DNA of 64,000 bases from Cordilura impudica (lineage: Eukaryota > Arthropoda > Insecta > Diptera > Scathophagidae), in NCBI GenBank assembly GCA_963682025.1, contig OY821518.1, positions 18,202,422 through 18,266,421 on the forward strand. The letters are read 5' to 3'. The notes below the pieces were generated by a model that saw only the letters and a list, made by a program, of their open reading frames with translations, did not search any database and was not told the origin of the DNA. Within the stretch, counting starts at the first letter, position 1; each line of letters begins with the position of its first letter. Shown here one piece after another: positions 23,287-35,753 of the stretch. Made by a program: the position numbers and the translations under genes.

Positions 23287-26200
23287 CATGTGAGTACGAA
23301 CACAAGAGAGATGTGTAACCATCTAATAATTAAAGAAAACATCAACATCATATTTTCCAGTGCATAAAAAATAAGTCGATTATGCTGTTTTCTGAAATTC
23401 AATTGATGTTTTCTGAATTAAAATTAATGTTCTCAGCAATTCAGATAATGCTTTTTGAAATTCAATTGATGTTTTCTGAAATTCTAATTATGTTTTCTGA
23501 AATTCAAATGATGTTTTCTGAAATACAATTGATGTTTTCTGAAATACAATTGATGTTTTCTGAAATTCTATTGATGTTTTCTGAAATTCAATTGATGTTT
23601 TCTGAAACTCGAATGATGTATTCTGAAATTTTATTTTTGTTTTCTGAAATTCAAATGATGTTTTCTGAAACTCGAATGATGTTTTCTGAAATTATGTTGA
23701 TGTTTTCTGAAATCCTATTTATGTTTTCTGAAATTCAAATGATGTTTTCTGAAACTATATTGATGTTTTCTGAAATTCAATTGATGTTTTCTGAAATTTT
23801 ATTGACGTTTTCTGAAATACAGTTTATGTTTTCTGAAATTCTATTCATATTTTCTGAAATACAATAGATGTTTTCTGAAATTATATTGATGGTTTCTGAA
23901 ATACGATTGTTGTTTTCTGAAATTCTATTTATGATTTCTGAAATTCTATTTATGTTTTCTGAAATTCAAATGATGTTTTCTGAAATTATATTGATGGTTT
24001 CTGAAATACAATTGATGTTTTCTGAAATTCTATTGATGCTTTCTGAAATTCAATTGATGTTTTCTGAAACTCGAATGATGTTTTCTGAAATTCTATTGAT
24101 GTTTTCTGAAATTCTATTTATGTTTTCTGAAATTCAAATGATGTTTTCTGAAATTATATTGATGGTTTCTGAAATACAATTGATGTTTTCTGAAATTCTA
24201 TTGATGCTTTCTGAAATTCAAATGATGTTTTCTGAAACTCGAATGATTTTTTCTGAAATTATATTGATGTTTTCTGAAATTCTATTTATGTTTTCTGAAA
24301 TTCAAATGATGTTTTCTGAAATTATATTGATGGTTTCTGAAATACAATTGATGTTTTCTGAAATTATATTGAAGTTTTCTGAAATTCAATTGATGTTTTC
24401 TGAAATTTTATTGATGTTTTCTGAAATACAGTTTATGTTTTCTGAAATTCTATTGATGTTTTCTGAAATACAATTGATGTTTTCTGAAATTATATTGATG
24501 GTTTCTGAAATACAATTGATGTTTTCTGAAATAATATTGATGTTTTCTGAAATTCTATTTATGTTTTCTGAAATTCAAATGATGTTTTCTGAAATTATAT
24601 TGATGGTTTCTGAAATACAATTGATGTTTTCTGAAATTCTATTGATGATTTCTGAAATTCAATTGATGTTTTGTGAAACTCGAATGATGTTTTCTGAAAT
24701 TATATTGATGTTTTCTGAAATTCAATTGATGTTTTCTGAAATTCAATTGATGTTTTCTGAAATTATATTGATGTTTTCTGAAATACAATTGATGTTTTCT
24801 GAAATTATATTGATGCTTTCTGAAATTCAATTGATGTTTTCTGAAACTCGAATGATGTTTTCTGAAATTATATTGATGGTTTCTGAAATACAATTGATGT
24901 TTTCTGAAATAATATTGATGTTTTCTGAAATTCTATTGATGCTTTCTGAAATTCATTTGATATTTTCTGAAACCCGAATGATGTTTTCTGAAATTATATT
25001 GATGGTTTCTGAAATACAATTGATGTTTTCTGAAATAATATTGATGTTTTCTGAAATTCTATTTATGTTTTCTGAAATTCAAATGATGTTTTCTGAAATT
25101 ATATTGATGGTTTCTGAAATACAATTGATGTTTTCTGAAATTCTATTGATGCTTTCTGAAATTCAATTGATGTTTTGTGAAACTCGAATGATGTTTTCTG
25201 AAATTATATTGATGTTTTCTGAAATTCAATTGATGTTTTCTGAAATACAATTGATGTTTTCTGAAATTATATTGATGGTTTCTGAAATACAATTGTTGTT
25301 TTCTGAAATTCTATTTATGTTTTCTGAAATTCTATTTATGTTTTCTGAAATTCAAATGATGTTTTCTGAAATTATATTGATGATTTCTGAAATACAATTG
25401 ATGTTTTCTGAAATAATATTGATGTTTTCTGAAATTCTATTTATGTTTTCTGAAATTCAAATGATGTTTTATGTTTTCTGAAATTCAAATGATGTTTTCT
25501 GAAACTCGAATGATGTTTTCTGAAATTATATTGATGTTTTCTGAAATTCTATTTATGTTTTCTGAAATTCAAATGATGTTTTCTGAAATTATATTGATGG
25601 TTTCTGAAATACAATTGATGTTTTCTGAAATTATATTGAAGTTTTCTGAAATTCAATTGATGTTTTCTGAAATTTTATTGATGTTTTCTGAAATACAGTT
25701 TATGTTTTCTGAAATTCTATTGGTGTTTTCTGAAATACAATTGATGTTTTCTGAAATTATATTGATGGTTTCTGAAATACAATTGATGTTTTCTGAAATA
25801 ATATTGATGTTTTCTGAAATACAATTGATGTTTTCTGAAATTATATTGATGGTTTCTGAAATACAATTGATGTTTTCTGAAATTATATTGATGATTTCTG
25901 AAATTCAAATGATGTTTTCTGAAATTATATTGATGGTTTCTGAAATACAATTGATGGTTTCTGAAATTATATTGATGATTTCTGAAATACAATTGATGTT
26001 TTCTGAAATAATATTGATGTTTTCTGAAATTCTCTTTATGTTTTCTGAAATTCAAATGATGTTTTCTGAAATTATATTGATGGTTTCTGAAATACAATTG
26101 ATGTTTTCTGAAATTCTATTGATGCTTTCTGAAATTCAATTGATGTTTTCTGAAACTCGAATGATGTTTTCTGAAATTCTATTTATGTTTTCTGAAATTC

Positions 26201-27080
26201 AAATGATGTTTTCTGAAACTCGTTGATGTTTTCTGAAATTATATTGATGTTTTCTGAAATTCTATTTATGGTTTCTGAAATTCAAATGATGTTTTCTGAA
26301 ATTATATTGATGGTTTCTGAAATACAATTGATGTTTTCTGAAATTATATTGAAGTTTTCTGAAATTCAATTGATGTTTTCTGAAATTTTATTGATGTTTT
26401 CTGAAATACAGTTTATGTTTTCTGAAATTCTATTAGTGTTTTCTGAAATACAATTGATGTTTTCTGAAATTATATTGATGGTTTCTGAAATACAATTGAT
26501 GTTTTCTGAAATAATATTGATGTTTTCTGAAATTCTATTTATGTTTTCTGAAATTCAAATGATTTTTTCTGAAATTATATTGATGGTTTCGGAAATACAA
26601 TTGATGTTTTCTGAAATTCTATTGATGCTTTCTGAAATTCAATTGATGTTTTCTGAAACTCGAATGATGTTTTCTGAAATTATATTGATGTTTTCTGAAA
26701 TTCAATTGATGTTTTCTGAAATTCAGTTGATGTTTTCTGAAATTATATTGATGTTTTCTGAAATACAATTGATGTTTTCTGAAATTATATTGATGGTTTC
26801 TGAAATACAATTGATGTTTTCTGAAATTCTTTTGATGCTTTCTGAAATTCAAATGATGTTTTCTGAAATTATATTGATGGTTTCTGAAATATAATTCATG
26901 TTTTTTGAAAGACAATTGGAAAATGTTTAGAAAAGAACATATCATAATTTTTTCACCAATACAATCATAAGTCACACAGCATTATCTGCTTCAGCTCACA
27001 CCGATATGAGTTACGCTGTTTTTGTGATTGTATTGTGAAATAGAAATTTACCCCCCTACGCGTATAGATGTTTACACATC
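23287..27080 (+). mobile_element. Array-carrying element, copy 2 (21-bp satellite array)
   Basis: The left module (catgtgagtacgaacacaag...gatgtgtaaccatctaataa) and right module (atatcataattttttcacca...gttacgctgtttt...tttacccccctacgcgtata) match copies 1 and 3, but the cargo is a different, 21-bp satellite. The sequence gatgtgtaaccatcta near the left end is matched, inverted, by tagatgtttacacatc at the right end. AAAAAT flanks both sides (23281-23286 and 27081-27086), consistent with a 6-bp target duplication, though the motif is low complexity. The host sequence is a GTGACT-family element that rejoins across the insert. Confidence 0.75.
23382..26893 (+). repeat. 21-bp satellite array, about 167 units
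   Basis: The consensus unit is atgttttctgaaattcaatt plus g. Because 21 is a multiple of 3, the array reads through as heptads of the type MFSEIQL on the + strand and as KHQLYFR-type heptads on the other, which produces spurious frames of up to 537 codons. Unit variants (ILF, IQM, IIL, ILL, TRM, LKF) recur in blocks: an ordered block containing IILKFSEIQL appears near 24360, 25620 and 26340, so the array has grown by multi-unit duplications. A 10-bp slip near 25470 and a point change near 26224 break the frame. Confidence 0.95.
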
Positions 27081-27540
27081 AAAAATATTAAGTTTGATAT
27101 AGTCACACACAGTCACGCATAGTCACGCATAGTCACGCACTGTCGCGGAGTGATCTAAATGTCATTTTCCTTCATCCGATCGATCTGAAACTTGGTCCAT
27201 ACACTTGCTGTGGAAAAATATTAACTTTGACTTAGTCACACACAATCACGCATGGTCACGCGCAGTCACGTAGTGATCTAAAACCCATTTCCCCTTATCC
27301 GATCGATCTGACGCTAGGTGGATAAACTTGCTGTGAAAAAAGTTTAACTTTGACTTAATCACGCTTAGTCAAGCACCGTCACGGAGTGATTTAAACTCCG
27401 TTTCCCCTCATCCACTCAATCTGAAACTTGGTCCATAGACTTACTGTGACCACAGATTAATTCTAAAATTGTCACGCAAAGTCACGCAGTCACGGAGAGA
27501 TTCAGGACTCATATGCATAAGGAAAGAAAGGGTTTTAATA

Positions 27541-28049
27541 AAAACATTGTTTTTATGGTTTAGATTATTATTTCAGTTTAAAATCAAAAAATTTCAAAAA
27601 CTACACTTATGATTTCACTATTCTGATTAAAGTTCAGTGTGAACAAAACTATGTAAGAATAATATATTGCAAGAGGGGGCCCCCTCGTACTTTAAGCTAG
27701 CTTAGATTTCATAACTAATTGTGCAAAATAAGTAATTTTTTTACTATTTTAACTTTGAAGCTAAAAGATAAAGCCAAAAATAGGCAAAAAGGATGATAGC
27801 AAAATTTTGTTTGGTTTTATTATTATTAATTTAATTAGTTTGTTAAATAAAAATAGAGAAAAAGTTTCTTACATTAAGAGACTTTCTTACGTAAGTTACA
27901 TATATTTTTCATATTTATGGCATTTTCCCACTTTTATATCGCTTTCTATATCATATACACATATATGGCATCAACCTCGTTCACCGCAATATCCTTACTG
28001 GGGTTTGTGGGAATTGGTACCAAATTGCCTTAAATTTTTTATTGTATTA
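27541..28049. other. AT-rich DNA, nothing recognised
   Basis: The only notable feature is the near-palindrome gagggggccccctc near 27671. No gene is supported. Confidence 0.4.
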
Positions 28050-28259
28050 CCAATTATACCTCCAAGTGGTGAGGGTATAATGGGCATGTGCTGATGTTTG
28101 TAACTACCAAAAACTTTTTACCTTAGATACAGCTTTAAATTTATCGAAAGACTCAGAATTACTTTCTGCTTCGAGTTAGCGATGTCCGTCCGTCCGTCCG
28201 TCCGCTCTTGTTTGTCCATGTAAGCTTTGTAATCAAACTACAGGTCGCAAATTGATCTA

Positions 28260-29399
28260 TAACTTAATTCGTGCGATTTTTTTTTTCCCAAATTTGAATG
28301 TTTATTCACGAAAAACATGTACAGTACTATTATACAAGGTATAGCCCATTTGAAGCTACGGCTTTTTCCCATCTTTCTGACAATTTGTGGATTCCATCCC
28401 AGAAGAACAGCGCCAGCTTGGCGGCCAAGAATGAATCAAGTCAATCTTCGATATCCTGTTCTCATGTGAATCGTATTCCAGTAAGGGCATCCTGCATCGA
28501 CCGGAACAAATGGCGGTAAGTAGGGGCAAGATCTGGTAAGAAGGCCGGTTGTGTAAAACTTCCCGTCAACTGTTTTTTAAATAGTTCTTAACCGAAATAA
28601 CAACATGGGACCGAGCGTGTCATGATAGAAAATTATTGTCTCGTGTCTGGTCTCATATTCCGGACATTTTTCGGCTATTGCTCTCTACAAACAAAAGAAT
28701 TGCGTTCGGTAGCATTCTCCATTGATGGTTTCACCCGATTTTATCAACTCATCATAGAGCACACCCTTCTGATCGCACCAAATACAGAGCATTGTCTTCG
28801 CGGATATGGATATTCGGCTTTGCCGTTGATTTGGCTGGTTGGCCGGATTGCACATATGATTTTTTGCGCATGGGCTTATCGTAATGGATCCATCGGTACC
28901 AATGCGATGCAAAAATGACTTCTTTTGTGGCATTCCTGCTGCTTTTAAATATTTTGAAATGGCAGCTTGAGTGACTCCCAAAGATTCTGCGAACTCTTCA
29001 TGTGTTTGGCAACAATCTTCATCGAGCAATGCGTCCAGTTCTTCATCTTCAAACTTTTTTGTCTGCCCAGGACGTTTTTCGCTTTCAAAGTCAAAACAAA
29101 ACCACTTTTGGCATGTTCGCTCAGCTAGAGCATGTTCACCATAAACTTCCACTAAAATGCGATGACTTTCGGCAGAAGTTTTCTTCATATTAAAGTAGTG
29201 AAAAAGAACTCACCGCAATAACACTTTTTTAGGCACAAAGTTGCACATATTCGAGTTAAAAAAGTTTTTGTTGTTTTAGCTCCAAATGCTTGACATATCC
29301 TGAAAAAGACGTACAATGACAGTAGCTTTCCAGCTCACGTTCGATATATTGGAACGTTGAAAAAATAATCAAGTTACGCAAACCGCACGAATTAAGTTA
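28260..29399 (-). mobile_element. Mariner element with matched ends and TA duplication
   Basis: The terminal inverted repeats begin taacttaattcgtgcg at the left and end cgcacgaattaagtta at the right, with TA on both sides (28258-28259, 29400-29401). The identity extends outward as gatc/gatc, giving a slightly longer palindromic flank. Length about 1.14 kb, inserted in TAGTCGG copy F. Confidence 0.9.
28310..29188 (-). pseudogene. Mariner (Mos1/irritans-like) transposase, defective
   Basis: The frame from the ATG at 29188 (MKKTSAESHRILVEVYGEHA) has the first helix-turn-helix, EKRPGQTKKFEDEELDALLD, and the second helix-turn-helix HEEFAESLGVTQAAISKYLK. Relative to a normal ~345-residue mariner protein it has an in-frame loss after the FCFDF segment and a large deletion after MPQKKSFLHR that removes or scrambles the first catalytic motif; it recovers MLCIWCDQKGVLYDELIKSG and then breaks. 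The C-terminal piece (LAAKLALFFWDGIHKLSERW) is recognisable near 28360-28430. The original catalytic triad is not intact, so it is inactive. Confidence 0.88.
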
Positions 29400-29790
29400 T
29401 AGATCCATATTTTGATGGTGTTTGGTATACAAACAAATTATCTTATATATATGTAAATTTTGCTGTATGTGTGATTATTATACTTACTAAACAGTAGTCC
29501 AAAAATTCACTCTTTAGGACATTTGGGGTATTAGTCCCATATAAAACTGATTCGTGATCTTCACATAAATCGTAGAAAAAGAAACAAGCATATAATGCAT
29601 TGTTTTTTTTTAAATAAATTTTTTTTTAGTGACGTAAGAAACCTCCAAAATATGGTCATGATCGGTCTATTTTTTGGCCTAGTCCAAATACAGAAATAAC
29701 ATTATATATGAACTTCATGCCACAATTTAATGAAATAAGCATTAAAATTTAGTTAATGCTTATTGTGGAAGTGTGCGGTATTACAGTTCG

Positions 29791-30515
29791 CCAGTTCTGA
29801 TTAATCGCAGATTTTTTTTTCTAATATTGGGGATTAAAATCAAAGCTTTTTCAAAATCTGTTGGGACTGTGGGGTTTTCTAAGATTAAGAAATCCGAATA
29901 CTTTTCTCATAGCAAGAGCTCTATGGAAATAGTTTATTAAAAAATTGCATATAATTATAATGGCATCATAAAATAATGACTGTTTAAAGAAAAGTTGTTT
30001 TAATAAATTTGTGAAAATTGAAGCAAAGAATTTTGAAAGTCCTTTAAAAAGGAAACCAAATCACGAAATCAAACAGTGCGTACACAGTTTTACTTCGTTG
30101 GATCTCAGGTTTTAGACGAGTATCCGCTGGTTGGATGGTAACCATATTTGCTATTTTTTACGAACACTATAATTTAAGACTAATTACATTGTGGAATATT
30201 TTCGGGGTCATTGTCTGGAGAGTGAGATACTCCAGGGTAGGTTGAAAGTACTAGGACAGTATAATTAAACCTCCACAGGGTTTAAATTATATATTTTTTC
30301 CTTATCCAAATATTGATTTACTTTCTGGTATAAACATTCAATTTAAAACGAAAAATGGAAATGCGCGGCTAGAAGGCGATTTTACTCTGCATAGGACCAG
30401 TTAAAAACCAACGGCTCAAATCGCGTATAGTACAGAAACGAAAGACACATGTGATGCGCTAGAAAATAGTTAAAACTTGTTAAAAGTCCCTACCATATGT
30501 GACGTATAATTTTTA
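29791..30515. other. Unassigned DNA between repeats
   Basis: No reading frame, repeat partner or regulatory motif could be supported. Confidence 0.4.
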
Positions 30516-31273
30516 ATGTGTAAACATCTATATGCGCAGGGGGTAAATTTCTAAAACAGCGTAACATGTGAGTCGTAAGACAAAATGTGATTGTATTGGT
30601 AAAAAAAATTATGATATGATAACCTGTTTGAAAATTAAAAATTAAAAATAAAAAATTAAAAAAAAAAATGAAAAATAAAAAATTAAAAATGCAAAATAAA
30701 AAATTAAAAATTTTAAATTAAAAATGAAAAATGAAAAATAAAAAATTAAAATTAAAAAATGAAAAAATAAAAAATTAAAAAAAAAATTTTAAATAAAAAA
30801 TTAAAAATGGAAAATGAAAAATTAAAAATGATAAATAAAAAATGAAAAAAAAAAATGAAAAATTAAAAATGAAAAATAAAAAATGAAAAATAAGAAATGC
30901 AAAATGAAAAATGAAAATTTAAAAATTAAAAATTAAAAATTAAAAATGAAAAATGAAAAAGGAAAAAATAAAAATGAATAATGAAAAATTAAAAATAAAA
31001 AATGAAAATAAAAAATAAAAAATGAAAAATAAGAAATTAAAAATAAAAAAGAATAATGAAAAATAAATAAAAAATGAAAAATTAAAAATTAAAAAAGAAA
31101 AATAAAAAATAAAAAATGAAAAATGAAAAATTAAAAATGAAAAACGAAAAATGAGAAACGAAAAAATAAGTTAAAAATGGGAAATAAAAAATTAAGAATA
31201 AAAATGAAAAATAAAAAATGAAAAATGAAAAATTGTAGCTCTTTTTAAAATCTTTATTAGACTACCATGTCGA
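30516..31273 (-). mobile_element. Array-carrying element, copy 3 (reverse)
   Basis: In reverse orientation it shows the right module (aatgtgtaaacatctatatg, gcagggggtaaattt, cagcgtaacatgtgagtcgt, tgtgattgtattggt, ataacctgttt) and then an A-rich array of aaaaatgaaaaattaaaaat units. A shorter left-module remnant (tctaataaagat in reverse) lies at 31240-31273. The right module is roughly 90% identical by eye to copy 1. AAAAAT again borders the right-module end. Confidence 0.7.
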
Positions 31274-31479
31274 TGGAGGAAATAATAAGAATTCTGGGAA
31301 ATACTAAACGGTTGAAAAAATTTTTAATTTTTTTGGGAAACAAAACTGCTTAAATCATTATTTATCAAATCTTTCTGGGTGCATGAATTTTTTATTTTCG
31401 ATTAGGTTATCAAATATAGCAGAATAGTTCACTAGTTTACTAGAACAATGCATTATTTTTAAGTATTCACTTTTTTTTT

Positions 31480-32310
31480 GGACTCGGCAAGGAATGGGTA
31501 AAAGTTGATTTCTTCCAAACTTTTAGCATGGAAGATCTGCAGATTTGGTTATTATATTTAATGCGTCACATCTAAATTTTTTAATAAATTGTCCTTTATT
31601 AGATTGGCGCCTTATGCGACCCCCAACCCAAAAGGGTTAATGAGGTAATATTATTTTTTCCAGAAACCGTAGGTTATTAAGATGAAACGTTACATTTAAA
31701 AATAGGAAATTGATTAATTTTTGATACAAAGTATTTAAAAAAAATACATTTACTAAATATTTCACAAAAATGTAATTTTCCTCGAAATCCACAAAAAATC
31801 CTTGTAAAAAATTTTGGCAGAGGAATTTGCTTAAAAATTCACAGAGTTAATCTCTAACATACACTTAATACAACGTTATATTGCCGGATCCATTTCTAAA
31901 ATTTTGTTTAAGAAAATTTTTTAAAACTTGAAAAAGTAGTTTCAAAATTTTATCAAAAATATTTCCCATTTTCGGTTTCATTGCGCAATAGGTTAGTAAT
32001 GTGGTATTAAAACCATACTTCATATCAGAATACGTGTAGGCATAGAGACTAAAACAATTATGGTTTTAGTCAAGGTGTTGAAGTTGAAAAAATATTCATC
32101 ACATATCATTACATAGAGTTTTTTTTTTTTGGCACAAATGTGGTCTGGGGCATTTGTTATTTCTTGTCGAGTTTTTGTTCCATTTTAAAATTATATAGCT
32201 TTTTGAAAAGATAATTAAGTACTTATGTCGATTCGTATAACGACTTTTCAAAAAAAAAAATATAGTATAGAACGAAATTTTCGTATAATCTGAAGAAAAG
32301 TCATATTATC
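31480..32310 (-). repeat. Dispersed noncoding repeat, copy 2 (inverse of 107-1285)
   Basis: Reverse-complement match to 107-1285, including tagatgtgacgc, gttagagattaact, aataacaaatgccc and cgaaaatttcgttctat blocks. The site occupied by the MITE in copy 1 is empty here (tttagtaaatg, read in reverse). Confidence 0.7.
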
Positions 32311-32702
32311 CCCATATAAGCAAACTTGAAATATTCAATCGATTCCCGACGCGACTTTTCTTTATCCGATTATCCCCAAACTTTACATTTATTAGTTTCA
32401 TATAGAAAGGAAACACTCCCCCTATATAAGGATATATTATTAAAAGTTTTTTTAATCTTAAGCTACAATATTTGTGGAGTATGAGATGCGAAATCATCAA
32501 TGGCTCTTGAGCTTAGCTGCAAAAATTACTTAGAAATAAAAGGTCATAAGAAAAGTTTGGCCTGTGAACGCCAAAACCTTTTGAGGTTTTGCTACACTGT
32601 ACTAATACTTTCATCCTAGCTTTGAGTTTCTAATCCCCAGAATGTGGGGAGGGGGGGGGGCGACTGCAAGAAAAAAATGTCCATCCGTTTATCCAAAGCA
32701 TA
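32311..32702. other. Unassigned DNA
   Basis: No gene or repeat identified; includes a G-rich run at 32645-32660. Confidence 0.4.
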
Positions 32703-32830
32703 TTTTTTATTTTATTTTATTTATTCAGTCTATGGAATCATCCTTACAGACTACTTAAAGTATATGTACATTTATATTATAATTTACATATATAATTAAA
32801 CATTTAACAAAATTGATATATAACATTTAT

Positions 32831-35730
32831 TTAATTCAGTTGATTTAATGCATTTAAGTGCAATATAATATCTCTTCTCACAATATCCAAACTTTTATTA
32901 AAATCAATAAACTGATACAGCATATTAAACTCATCACATATTCTACGTAGTGGATTAAAATTAGCATAGTTTGTACAATAATATTTGATAGTTAGAAAGT
33001 TATAATTTCTTGATGATCGAAAAGGAATATTTATATTTATTTTGTTGATAAGAAATTCAGATTTAAGACTACCATTTAACAGTTTTAACAGGAAAGTAAC
33101 ATTTAGCATATGTCTGATACTTTTCAATGTAGGAAGCTTAATTAGAGCCAGACGATTTTCATAAGATGGCAACCTAATATTATGATCCCAGCCCAAACCA
33201 CAAAGACAAAATAACAAAAATTGTTTTTGAACTGATTCAATTTTATTCGAATGTATATGATATTGCGGATCCCAGACTACAGACCCATATTCGAGTATTG
33301 GTATTACCAAAAGCTAGTAAACAATTGTTTTGTCTTATACGGATCCGAAATCTCTTTAGCCCACCGTTTAATGAATCCAAGAACACCAGTAGCTTTATTT
33401 ATTGTTAGCGAAATATGACTTCTAAAGTCTAATTTTTTATCCAGAAGTACGCCAAGGTCGTTGAATGAATCCACTAAATCAAGCACAGCATTATTCATGA
33501 TATACCGACCATTAATTGGAATTGATCTTGTAAAAATCATATATTTGCATTTTTTTGACATTTAGGTCCATTAGATTCATATTACACAAATAGTAGTTAA
33601 ACGATCAATATCATTCTGTAGAAGTGATTGTTGATCAAGATTGTTGAGGGTAAAAATTAACTTTACATCGTCTGCATACATTAATGTAGTTGAGTGTTTA
33701 ATTACAGAAGGAAGATCATTTATAAATAGCGTAAATAAAAGAGGTCCCAAGTGACTACCTTGAGGTACACCAGATAATACTTTTATGTTGTTGGAATACG
33801 AGTTACGAAACTTAATACATTGTGTTCTGTCTTTTAAATATGATCCAATCCATTTTATTAGCATTATACCAAAGCCTATACGGTCAAGCTTAAACGACAA
33901 TAGATCATGATTTACTTTATCGAATGCCTTGCTAAAATCATTATAAATAACATCTGTTTGTTTCATATTAATAAAACCATCATTTACCAAAGTTGTAAGC
34001 TCCAAAAGATTTGTTATTGTAGAGCCTGATTTGCAGGATCCATGTTGCGTTGGAGATATGATAGAGGACACATGATGTGACAATGTGTCATATATAAGTT
34101 TTTCAAATAGTTTTGGAATAGCACTTAATTTAGCAATACCTCTATAATTCGAAATACCAGCTTTAGATCCAGACTTAAAGAAGGGAATAATAAATGATTC
34201 TTTCCAAATGGGAGGAAAGTAACCCAATTTAAGGGATATGTTAAACATATAAGTCAAAGGAATATACAATAAATGTGCGCAACGCTTTAAAATGCAACTA
34301 GGAACACCGTCAGGACCAGCAGCATACGACAATTTTAATTTTGTCAGCTCATTCAGAACTGTATGTTGATTGATGGATGGTATATTAATAATTGAAGATT
34401 CCGCTATTATGTATGGATACAGATTATTAAATACTGTCGAAGAATAAGTTGATGCAAAAAAGTCTGCAAACATATTACTTATGGAGTTATCATCTGAAGA
34501 TTCTAAATCACCGTACTTCATAATCGAACGAAAGTCCGCAGTACGTCTTTTAGAATTAATAAATTTATAAAATGATTTTGGATTATTTTTTAGATTATTC
34601 CTTACTTTAATTAAATAGTTATTATAGGCCAATTGATTAGCAATAATAAATTCCGATCTTGATAACGAGTATTTCATATAGTCTATCAATGTTCCATATT
34701 TTCTATAATTTTTGTACATTTTGTTTTTCTTATTTTTAAGTTGAGATAGATGTTTTGTACTCCAAGGAGGACCATTCGATTTAGGAGGTAACATTTTAGG
34801 TACAGATGCCGAGAAACATTCAAAGAGGTGATGATAAAATGTATGCAAACACAAGTCCAAGTTATCATTGCAACGAGATAACACATTTATCCAGTCAATT
34901 TGGAATAGATGGAGTTGTAAATCTTGGTAATTAGTTTTATTAAAGCAAAAGATTTTATCGCTGTCAGCTAACTTTTTTTTATAAAGGGGATAGGAACAAA
35001 AGCAAGATATCTCAAGTGTTGGATGGTATATATCTTCCGGATTAGAAATAGGGCTATGCCGCAATATTGAAAGGTCATTAGGTTCATTAACGAAAATAAG
35101 GTCCAACAGTCTACCAAATGCATTTGTGACGGAGTTGACTTGGAAAAGACAATTTTCCAATAAACCATGAATAAATGCAGCTGAAGAATCGGAATAATGA
35201 GATGGAACTAAATAATTGGTAGCAGGATCACCTTTCCAGGATGTAGACGGCATGTTAAAATCTCCAATTAACATTAATAAATCAGATGGTTTTATATAAT
35301 TTTGGATTAAATCAACAGCTTTCAGATGATCCTCATAAACAGAAAGCGGAGAGTTAGGCGGAATGTATGAGCAAATAATGTATATGGACCTGTTATTAAT
35401 TTTAGCTAAAACACATATAATCTCTATAAGTAAAAAATCGTTTAAGATAATTTCTTCAGACGAAAATTCGTTTAGTATAGCAACCAATATGCCGCCACCA
35501 GACTTTTTTATTACATTATTACACTGATTATTATTTTTATCAGATTCAATTCTTTCACAACTTTCTCTATCTTTTCTGAAAATTTGATATTTAGGGCAAA
35601 AAATCTCAGAGTTATTAACTTTTTTACTGAGCCAGGTCTCCGTAAATATAATAATATGATAATTGAAGCTAAAGCTATTACAATAAAATGACGAAAGTTT
35701 TGAATTCATACCTCTAACGTTTTGATACAA
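32831..35730 (-). pseudogene. LINE A ORF2: AP-endonuclease and reverse transcriptase
   Basis: ORF2 would make the nicking endonuclease and reverse transcriptase for target-primed insertion. The 717-residue first segment shows endonuclease motifs YQNVRGMNSK (residues 2-11), TETWL (30-34), GDFNMP (156-161) and IYHPTLEI with the catalytic-type His near 236. RT motifs follow: AGPDGVPSCIL, YRGIAKLSAIPKLFEK, the FSKAFDKVNHDLL active-site segment, SGVPQGSHLGPLLF and the YADD box near residue 690. Frameshifts near 33590 and 33310 separate the thumb and C-terminal pieces (33561-33304 and 33310-32831), including LEYGSVVWDPQ. The whole chain is otherwise present, so the copy is relatively young but dead. 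No in-frame repair is implied. Confidence 0.9.
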
Positions 35731-35753
35731 GATTTATATTAGTTTTTTGGATT

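Larger units (their letters stand above)
22985..27540 (+). mobile_element. ACTCTTTC-family element, copy iii, split by an array-carrying element
   Basis: The left part (22985-23286) and right part (27087-27540) together form one family member: aaactctttcttttaactca at the left, cataaggaaagaaagggtt at the right, with tcgatctgaaacttggt and agtcacgcatagtcacgc units between. The interrupted string cttgctgtgaaaaaa / tattaag is intact in other units, so the split point is clear. Confidence 0.75.
28050..29790 (-). repeat. TAGTCGG-family repeat, copy F, split by a mariner
   Basis: The left part (28050-28257) carries gagggtataatggg, gtttgtaactaccaaaaac, the ccgtccgtccgtccg tract and acaggtcgcaaat. The right part (29402-~29790) carries ttttgatggtgtttggtata, ctgattcgtgatcttcacat and atggtcatgatcggtct. 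Sequence is continuous once the mariner is removed. The terminal palindrome end is lost. Confidence 0.8.

Noticed and set aside
23382..26894. Open frames of 161, 537, 251 and 223 codons with MFSEIQL heptads
   Set aside because: They are read-through of a 21-bp tandem repeat; both strands are open, variation follows repeat units and there is no promoter, start context or domain.
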